This document shows, piece after piece, positions 59,232-64,000 of a stretch of 64,000 nucleotides of DNA. Source of the DNA: Lactobacillus johnsonii ATCC 33200 (lineage in GTDB: Bacteria; Bacillota; Bacilli; Lactobacillales; Lactobacillaceae); NCBI RefSeq assembly GCF_000159355.1, contig NZ_GG670120.1, positions 217,965 through 281,964 on the forward strand, given 5' to 3'. The position numbers and the translations under genes are program-made. The notes under the pieces were generated by a model, which worked only from the letters and a program-made list of their open reading frames with translations, searched no databases and was not told the origin of the DNA. Each line of letters starts with the position of its first letter. The stretch's first letter is position 1.

Positions 59232-60388
59232 ATGAAAAAACAGACAGAAAATACATTGGCTGTCCTAGCAACAGAGTTCATGTCCTTTGTTGGAATTTTA
59301 ACTGAAACAAGTTTAAATGTAACTTTTCCTGCGATGATGAAACAATTTAACGTATCTTTAGATACAATTCAGTGGACTACAACTGGATATCTATTGATGA
59401 TTGCAATAATTATGATTAGTTATTCTTATCAAAACGAGCGTTTTACTGCTAAGCAATTGTTTGTAACAGCTGCAATTGCATTTATGGTTGGAAGTATTAT
59501 TTCAGCATTTGCATTAAACTTTTATATTTTATTGTTAGGGAGTCTAAGGTGTGGGTCTCTGTACACCAATGATGTTTAATTTGATTGTAGAAGTAATGTA
59601 GAGAGATGAATGGGGCCTATATATGAGAATTGCTGGTTTAGTAGTAGCAATGGCTCCGACTCTCGGTCCAGCTTTTGGGGGAAAGCATTTCTTATTACCT
59701 TAATTGGCGGTGGATTTTTATAATTTCTACAATTTTCGCACTATTAGTTTTTATTACTGGAATTTTTGTGATTGGAAGCTACCATCCAGTAAAAAAGAAA
59801 TCTTTTAATTGGCTGGCTTACGCAATTTTAAGTGCAGGGATGGTAAGTTTAGTAATCGGTGTAAATCAATTGAGTAAAGGACTGAAAAATTGGCGTCTAT
59901 GGATTTTATTAGTATTAGCCGCAATTTTATTCATCATATTTGTCAGAATTTCTAAACGTTCTACTAGTAAGCTACTTGACTTATCAGTTTTTGAAGATAG
60001 GGCATTTATTTTTGGAGCATGTGCTTATTTTTTGCTTCAGTTTATTAATATTGGAGTGAGTTTTGTCTTACCTAACTATATCCAAATCGTTAATAAACAA
60101 ACATCTTTAATTGGGGGACTCGTTTTACTTCCAGGCAGTATTGTTGCTAGACTCCTGAATTCTTATTTTGGTCGACTATATGACCGCCTAGGAGCAAAAG
60201 TGCCATTATATGGTGGCGCGTTTTTAATGGCGCTAGGGAGCTTTTTATTAGCTAATTGGGGCTTAAGCTTAACCACATGGATGATTATTTGTTTTTATGG
60301 AATTTTGATGTTAGTGTGTGATTGGTTTATGTTTCAACTAGATAAAGAAAAACCTACAAGAGAAGAAAGTGTAACTAAAGATGAATAA
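59232..60388 (+). pseudogene. Decayed DHA2-family (14-TM) drug exporter
   Basis: Related to EmrB/LmrB-type major facilitator exporters. Start ATG 59232 (TTGGAGAA upstream). The first part reaches LLGSLRCG near 59545, where the frame shifts; LCTPMMFNLIVEVM continues in another frame to a TAG near 59597; a second shift occurs near 59682; GESISYYLNWRWIFII continues to 60388. About 100 residues of the C-terminal transmembrane region also seem missing between CFYGILML and the charged tail. At least three lesions make a working exporter unlikely. Confidence 0.87.
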
Positions 60389-60821
60389 TAATTTTTTAGC
60401 TATGGAAAAGACCATACACGATTTTGCTCAAGAGCTTTATTTTAGAAATGAAGCTGCAACGGATTTAGTGGAAAAGGATGAACAAAAAGATTTATTACAT
60501 TTTGATAGAAGCGGTTTTGAAGAATTACAAGAGATTGCTGGTATTTTGAAAGATTTTTGTCAGCCACAAGTTCGAGCTATTTTAGAAGTTAGTGAAGATG
60601 CAAATAAAACCGACTTAGATCAGAAGTTATTGAAAAATCAATCCCATCAGTTACTTCAAAACTACGCTAACTTAGAAAAGTTAGTTGCTTATGCGGAGAA
60701 ACAAGCAGAACAAAAAAATAAGAAATTGAGTAAGCAATGGGTGGAGTTAAAAGAAAATCTAGCTAAAATGAATATTAATCAAATAGAAGATATTGAGAAA
60801 ACTACAAAAAGTATGTCATAA
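60381..60821 (+). CDS. Hypothetical soluble helical protein
   Basis: 146 residues, Glu/Lys/Gln-rich and apparently all helical, with a coiled-coil-like stretch from about residue 85 to 125. No family recognised. ATG 60381 overlaps the end of the exporter pseudogene by 8 bp, so it was the last gene of that unit and may still be translated. A terminator follows. Confidence 0.55.
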   Translation: MNNNFLAMEKTIHDFAQELYFRNEAATDLVEKDEQKDLLHFDRSGFEELQEIAGILKDFCQPQVRAILEVSEDANKTDLDQKLLKNQSHQLLQNYANLEKLVAYAEKQAEQKNKKLSKQWVELKENLAKMNINQIEDIEKTTKSMS

Positions 60822-60847
60822 AGAGTGAAAATAAGTGATATAATTGA

Positions 60848-60889
60848 AAAGCTGCATCATGGTGAGTAAGACGTGATGCAGCTTTTTTT
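60848..60889 (+). terminator. Terminator before the tRNA pair
   Basis: AAAGCTGCATCA / TGATGCAGCTTT with a 14-base loop and a run of T. Confidence 0.88.
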
Positions 60890-60928
60890 CACTTTAAATT
60901 ACTTTTCAAAGAAAAATGGCAATGTAAC

Positions 60929-60957
60929 TTGACAGATTTACAATATTCAATTATATT
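60929..60957 (+). promoter_or_regulatory. Promoter of the tRNA-Glu/tRNA-Gln pair
   Basis: TTGACA (60929-60934), 17 bases, TATATT (60952-60957). It ends 16 bp before tRNA-Glu. Confidence 0.82.
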
Positions 60958-60972
60958 TACATATGTTGAATT

Positions 60973-61044
60973 TGCCCGTTGGTCAAATGGTTAAGACGCC
61001 ACCCTCTCAAGGTGGAGTTACGAGTTCAATTCTCGTACGGGTGA
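60973..61044 (+). tRNA. tRNA-Glu, anticodon CTC
   Basis: Acceptor TGCCCGT / ACGGGTG with discriminator A; anticodon stem CCACC/GGTGG around loop CTCTCAA (anticodon CTC); T stem ACGAG/CTCGT, loop TTCAATT. Bases 1 and 72 are T and G, where tRNA-Glu normally has G1-C72. CCA is not encoded. Confidence 0.88.
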
Positions 61045-61049
61045 TATAC

Positions 61050-61122
61050 TGAGATATAGCCAAATTGGTAAGGCACAGGATTCTGGTTCCTGGATGTTTC
61101 GGTTCGAGCCCGAATATCTCAA
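61050..61122 (+). tRNA. tRNA-Gln, anticodon CTG
   Basis: Acceptor TGAGATA / TATCTCA (U1-A72, usual for bacterial tRNA-Gln), discriminator A, anticodon stem CAGGA/TCCTG around loop TTCTGGT (anticodon CTG), T stem TTCGG/CCGAA. It follows tRNA-Glu by 5 bases. Confidence 0.9.
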
Positions 61123-61128
61123 TACGTT

Positions 61129-61160
61129 ACCGTCAGATCACTGATCTGGCGGTTTTATTT
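61129..61160 (+). terminator. Terminator of the tRNA pair
   Basis: ACCGTCAGATCA / TGATCTGGCGGT with one G-T pair, then a T-rich tail. Confidence 0.82.
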
Positions 61161-61179
61161 TATAATCCAGGTGGTAAGG

Positions 61180-62199
61180 ATGATAGAATTTTTTAAGACT
61201 CAACATTTAGTTGAAAGTATGGTTAGTGAGCGGATTATTCCTGGAGTAAATTATGCTTTTATTAAAAAAAAGCAAGTATTTACCTCAACAGTTGGCTTTG
61301 CTAGTTTGATACCTAAAGTTGAGCAACTTAGTCCTTTTGCTCTGTATGACTTAGCTAGTTTAACTAAGGTGTTAGGAACAACTAATGTTTTTTTGAAGCT
61401 GAAAGAAGAAGGAAAACTTAATTTTACAGAACCTCTTAAAGATTTTATTCCTGAATTTAAAGATGAACGTATTCGCCTTAGTGATTTGTTAACCCATACT
61501 AGTGGAATTCGGGGATGGATTCCTAATCGTGATGAATTAGCTGCCCCCGATTTATTGAAGGCGATTATAGGCTTACCAGTGACTGATGAATTTAAAACCA
61601 AAATGCGATATGCCGATACTAATTTTATTTTATTGGGATTAGTTCTTGAGAAAATCTATGGGCTACCTGTGCAAGATATCATTATGCAGGAGATTATTTT
61701 ACCTGCCAAATTGAAAGAGACAACTTTTCATCCTAAGGCGAATGAGTGCGTTCCTACCGCTTTAACTGAAAGTGGAAAAATGTTACGAGGGATTGTGCAT
61801 GATCCTAAAGCTCGCGTACTAGGAAAGGATTGTGGCTCTGCAGGCTTGTTTGCAAATCTGGAGGATTTAATAAAGATAACCCAAGCTTATTTAGGACTGC
61901 GTGATGATGTCTTACCTCTAGAGCAGGCTACACTAGCTAACTTGTTTCAAGTTGAAACGCCTAAGAAAGTACATCCTCGTTCTTGGGGATGGGATTTACG
62001 GTTTGATCCTGTTGACCAACACCCATTGATTTACCATACTGGCTTTACTGGAACATTTATGCTAATTGATCGGCTTAATCAAACCGCAATGATTGTTTTA
62101 ACAAATCGAATCCATCCGAGCGGACATAATCATATTTTTCTTGCAATGAGGGAAAAGATTGTTGATACGTTTTTGAAAGAAAATGTCTATAAAAATTAA
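61180..62199 (+). CDS. Beta-lactamase-family serine hydrolase
   Basis: Class C beta-lactamase/PBP-fold protein (Pfam Beta-lactamase, esterase-type). SxxK is in LASLTKVLG, the Tyr motif in RYADTNF is divergent from YxN, and HTG is in IYHTGFTG. No signal peptide, so cytoplasmic. ATG 61180 is favoured over GTG 61171 because AGGTGG lies five bases upstream; that gives 339 residues. TATAAT at 61161-61166 may be a -10 but leaves a short leader. Substrate unknown; such proteins are often esterases, not antibiotic-resistance enzymes. Confidence 0.85.
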   Translation: MIEFFKTQHLVESMVSERIIPGVNYAFIKKKQVFTSTVGFASLIPKVEQLSPFALYDLASLTKVLGTTNVFLKLKEEGKLNFTEPLKDFIPEFKDERIRLSDLLTHTSGIRGWIPNRDELAAPDLLKAIIGLPVTDEFKTKMRYADTNFILLGLVLEKIYGLPVQDIIMQEIILPAKLKETTFHPKANECVPTALTESGKMLRGIVHDPKARVLGKDCGSAGLFANLEDLIKITQAYLGLRDDVLPLEQATLANLFQVETPKKVHPRSWGWDLRFDPVDQHPLIYHTGFTGTFMLIDRLNQTAMIVLTNRIHPSGHNHIFLAMREKIVDTFLKENVYKN

Positions 62200-62221
62200 A
62201 AAAGGGATAATGTCAATTGAC

Positions 62222-62248
62222 CAATGTCATTAAGTTAAGACATTGACT
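62222..62248 (+). repeat. Left copy of a 27-bp inverted repeat bounding the PAP2 cassette
   Basis: Matches the reverse complement of 63400-63426 at 25 of 27 positions. The unit is itself nearly palindromic (CAATGTC / GACATTG around an AT-rich centre). Total span between outer ends is 1205 bp. Confidence 0.75.
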
Positions 62249-62271
62249 CTGAACGGAGAACGTCTTAGAAC

Positions 62272-62299
62272 ACTCATCAGAATTTGATGAGTTTTTTTT
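62272..62299 (+). terminator. Terminator inside the cassette, left side
   Basis: ACTCATCA / TGATGAGT with loop GAATT and an eight-T tail. It may end transcription entering from the serine hydrolase. Confidence 0.75.
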
Positions 62300-62321
62300 G
62301 CTTAATTTTTGAAACCGTTTT

Positions 62322-62359
62322 ACGCTATCTTTGATTAGAAATTTTATCAAAGGTGGCGT
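62322..62359. repeat. Unassigned strong hairpin in the cassette
   Basis: ACGCTATCTTTGAT (62322-62335) pairs with ATCAAAGGTGGCGT (62346-62359), 14 bp with two G-T pairs and a 10-base loop. No T run follows, so it is not a terminator. Confidence 0.55.
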
Positions 62360-62389
62360 ATTCTCATGACTTTTAACACATAAATAAAA

Positions 62390-62425
62390 GCTGTGGTCAC
62401 CTTTCGATGGTCACAGCCCTGATTT
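62390..62425 (-). terminator. Terminator of the PAP2 gene
   Basis: Minus-strand GGCTGTG ... CACAGC followed by TTTTATTT, just beyond the PAP2 stop. Confidence 0.55.
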
Positions 62426-63319
62426 TTAAAAATCTTCAATTAGCTTTTTACCAAGACCGTTCATGATAAAGATGATCAGTGCGGTCAGGAAAAACGAGAA
62501 CGTAACGTCCGAAAGGAAATGTGCGCCCACGATTACTCGACTTATAGCGATCACGACACCATAAACGATGCCACCAATGAAAAAGATCTTACGCTTATTG
62601 TTGGAAACGAACCATGAAAAAACGATGCATAACGTTGCCGCCATCGCATGCCCGGATGGGAATGACTTATGCCCATTAACGCCATTGATCGTCAGCTAAT
62701 TGGTAAATTCATGATTGCCGCTCGTGAGTTCATATGGGCGATAGCGTCCCCACAGGTCTTTTAAGGTCAGATTAACTTCCAATGCAAACCAAACCGTCAA
62801 TGACGCCAAAATCGCAATTTTCATATAGCGAGTCAGCTGTTTAGTCGTTTTGTTTTTCAGCCACCATTGTACCAACAGCGTAAATATAACGAAAAACAGC
62901 AGCCAGACCATTATAATCATTGAGCCTGCATAACCGCCCTTTACTGAGTCGCTGTTGGCCATTGCTATCGCCTTACCGTTTTTAAGGTTAGTTTGTGCCG
63001 AATACAGATAGCCCAAGAATTCATTGACATACTTCTTGCTCTGCCAAAGCGACAGTGCAAGCCCGCCAACAAACAACGGTCCTGCCAGCAGCTTTTCACA
63101 GTCGCCTTTCCAGGCATAAGTCATCGTAATCTGTCCACATAAGGCAAAAATAAGATAAACCGGAAACTCGCCAAAAGTCTGACAAAACGTCCCTACCCAG
63201 CTGTGATAATTAATTAAGGTATTGCTGATGGCTAAATCACCAAAATAGGTAATCGTTAATAAAATAATGCAAATAATCGCTGAGATGCCAAACAGCTTCT
63301 TTTGATTCTCTTCGCTCAA
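62426..63319 (-). pseudogene. PAP2-family phosphatase interrupted by one TAG
   Basis: A membrane phosphatase of the PAP2 superfamily. The start is TTG 63319 with AGGAGGG six bases upstream. Motifs C1 KDLWGRYRP, C2 SFPSGHA and C3 SRVIVGAHFLSD are all intact. A single in-frame TAG (62696-62698) after NHEFTN splits it into two frames; the reading frame is unchanged on both sides. About 298 codons in all, six transmembrane helices. Sampled rows gave 40-57% GC, above the flanks, and it lies in an inverted-repeat-bounded cassette, so it was probably acquired. Confidence 0.8.
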
Positions 63320-63399
63320 ATTAATCCCTCCTGTCAAGTTTTAGGATAGACTTTCAAAGTAAATAAACGCCCACTAATCAAGTTAATTTTAGGTAAAAA

Positions 63400-63426
63400 A
63401 GTCAATGCCCTAACTTAATGACATTG
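63400..63426 (-). repeat. Right copy of the 27-bp inverted repeat
   Basis: Reverse complement of 62222-62248 with 2 mismatches. No target duplication is obvious outside. Confidence 0.75.
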
Positions 63427-63581
63427 ACCGTAACCCTATATTCTAAGTATGTTCGTTAATATTGTTAGTACGAAGTACAGCTTCTACCACCTTATTGGCT
63501 GACTTATTGGCAAAATAAAAAGAGCAGCAACTCTGACCAGTTACCACTCAATCAATTTATAAAAATGGAAGTATACATAAA

Positions 63582-63734
63582 ATGAATATCCAAAACAATA
63601 ATAATAGATCGCAGGACAGATTAAAAGCTCTGCTTGGTCAATATTTGCAGATGCAGGGTATTAATATAAAGCACAATTTCACGCGTTTAAACCCAAACCA
63701 TAGCGATAAAAACCCAAGTATGACTTATTTATAA
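63582..63734 (+). pseudogene. Truncated CHC2-type primase remnant
   Basis: 50 residues. The C-terminal part FTRLNPNHSDKNPSMTYL resembles the CHC2 zinc-binding block of phage, plasmid and ICE primases (CPxHxDKNPSM) but with the first Cys replaced and then a stop. Only the N-terminal start of such a protein is left. Interpreted as the residue of an integrated element. Confidence 0.6.
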
Positions 63735-63750
63735 ATTTACTTTTAATGTT

Positions 63751-63788
63751 TAATGAATGAGGTTAGCTTCAGAGCTAGCCCCTTTTTA
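63751..63788 (+). terminator. Terminator after the primase remnant
   Basis: GGTTAGCT / AGCTAGCC with one mismatch, followed by CCTTTTTATTT. Confidence 0.65.
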
Positions 63789-64000
63789 TTTGGTTGATAT
63801 TGGTGCTGCATCCTCCTACCCAACAACATTGGAAGGTATTCAGCATAAGGAGCGGTGCAAGTCCATAATGTATGATAAATTCGCTTTTCAGAGCTTTTTT
63901 AACAATTATAAATAAATTGAACATATAACAAGTATATTAAGCTTAGAAGCCCGTTTTCGAAGTCATATTAGGGGACAAAAATGTAATATTATGCTGAAGT

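Larger units (their letters stand above)
63427..64000. other. Accessory remnant DNA at the window end
   Basis: 574 bp with one short gene remnant (63582-63734) and one hairpin (63751-63788). The rest has no ORF above about 20 codons and no recognisable RNA or mobile-element end; I see nothing further in it. Confidence 0.5.

Noticed and set aside
61180..62199. Antibiotic-resistance beta-lactamase
   Set aside because: No signal peptide, and the Tyr motif is atypical; more likely an esterase-type family member.
63800..63890. Possible group II intron or RNA element (GGAGCGGTGCAAGTCC)
   Set aside because: A short resemblance only; no domain V hairpin or reverse transcriptase could be found nearby.

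Overview
The window is about 64 kb of AT-rich low-GC Gram-positive chromosome. Gene content and order (uvrA, rapZ-yvcK-whiA, clpP; cggR-gap-pgk-tpi-eno; murB-potABCD-cdaA-cdaR-glmM; comG-ytxK-ackA-ssrA) fit a host-associated Lactobacillus of the L. gasseri / L. paragasseri / L. johnsonii group. The cell-wall-anchored GH68 fructansucrase and the homofermentative set (pgi, full lower glycolysis, pta and ackA) agree with this. The species call is inference; no rRNA or marker comparison was possible.

Layout. 1-6.4 kb: 3' part of uvrA, a small membrane protein and the rapZ-yvcK-whiA operon. 6.4-8.9 kb, minus strand: clpP behind a CIRCE operator, an amino-acid permease and tRNA-Arg(CCG). 8.9-14.7 kb: the cggR glycolytic operon with a structured leader and a terminator after gap. 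14.7-18.5 kb: secG, rnr, smpB and a GNAT acetyltransferase. 18.5-24.5 kb: a TetR-type regulator behind a 14-bp perfect palindrome, a LURP-one-like protein, a Cof phosphatase, ung, pta, tsaE, an exonuclease and murB. 24.5-31.6 kb: potABCD and the c-di-AMP cyclase / glucosamine operon cdaA-cdaR-glmM. 31.6-33.3 kb: a HAD hydrolase and two FluC fluoride channels behind what I read as a fluoride riboswitch. 33.3-39.9 kb: a DUF4097 protein, a small membrane protein, a hydrolase, an orphan metal-binding lipoprotein, coaBC, a VanZ-like protein and yebC. 39.9-46.2 kb: the complete comG pseudopilus operon including a 52-residue ComGG, then ytxK, ackA and tmRNA. 46.2-52.1 kb: an anchored fructansucrase whose catalytic nucleophile is Asn instead of Asp, a DUF3737 protein behind a structured leader, a broken patB and manA. 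52.1-59.1 kb: a small SdpI-like protein, a two-component system, an LTA-synthase-family protein, a VanZ-like protein and pgi. 59.2-61.1 kb: a decayed drug exporter, a hypothetical gene and tRNA-Glu(CTC) with tRNA-Gln(CTG). 61.2-64 kb: a serine hydrolase, then accessory DNA made of an inverted-repeat-bounded, higher-GC cassette carrying an amber-interrupted PAP2 phosphatase and a truncated phage/plasmid-type primase.

How it works together. Most of the window is housekeeping: central glycolysis and acetate metabolism, cell-wall precursor supply with its c-di-AMP and YvcK control, polyamine uptake, translation rescue (tmRNA, SmpB, RNase R) and proteolysis (ClpP). I did not find a wholly new multi-gene system. 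The best leads are the nucleophile-replaced fructansucrase under two LacI-type operators, the three-way-junction-like leader before DUF3737, the inverted-repeat-bounded PAP2 cassette, the fluoride-riboswitch operon, the TetR palindrome with its overlapping 11-codon ORF, and the pair of C34 tRNAs with an odd first base pair in tRNA-Glu. Three genes (patB, a DHA2 exporter, PAP2) are visibly broken and one primase is a remnant.
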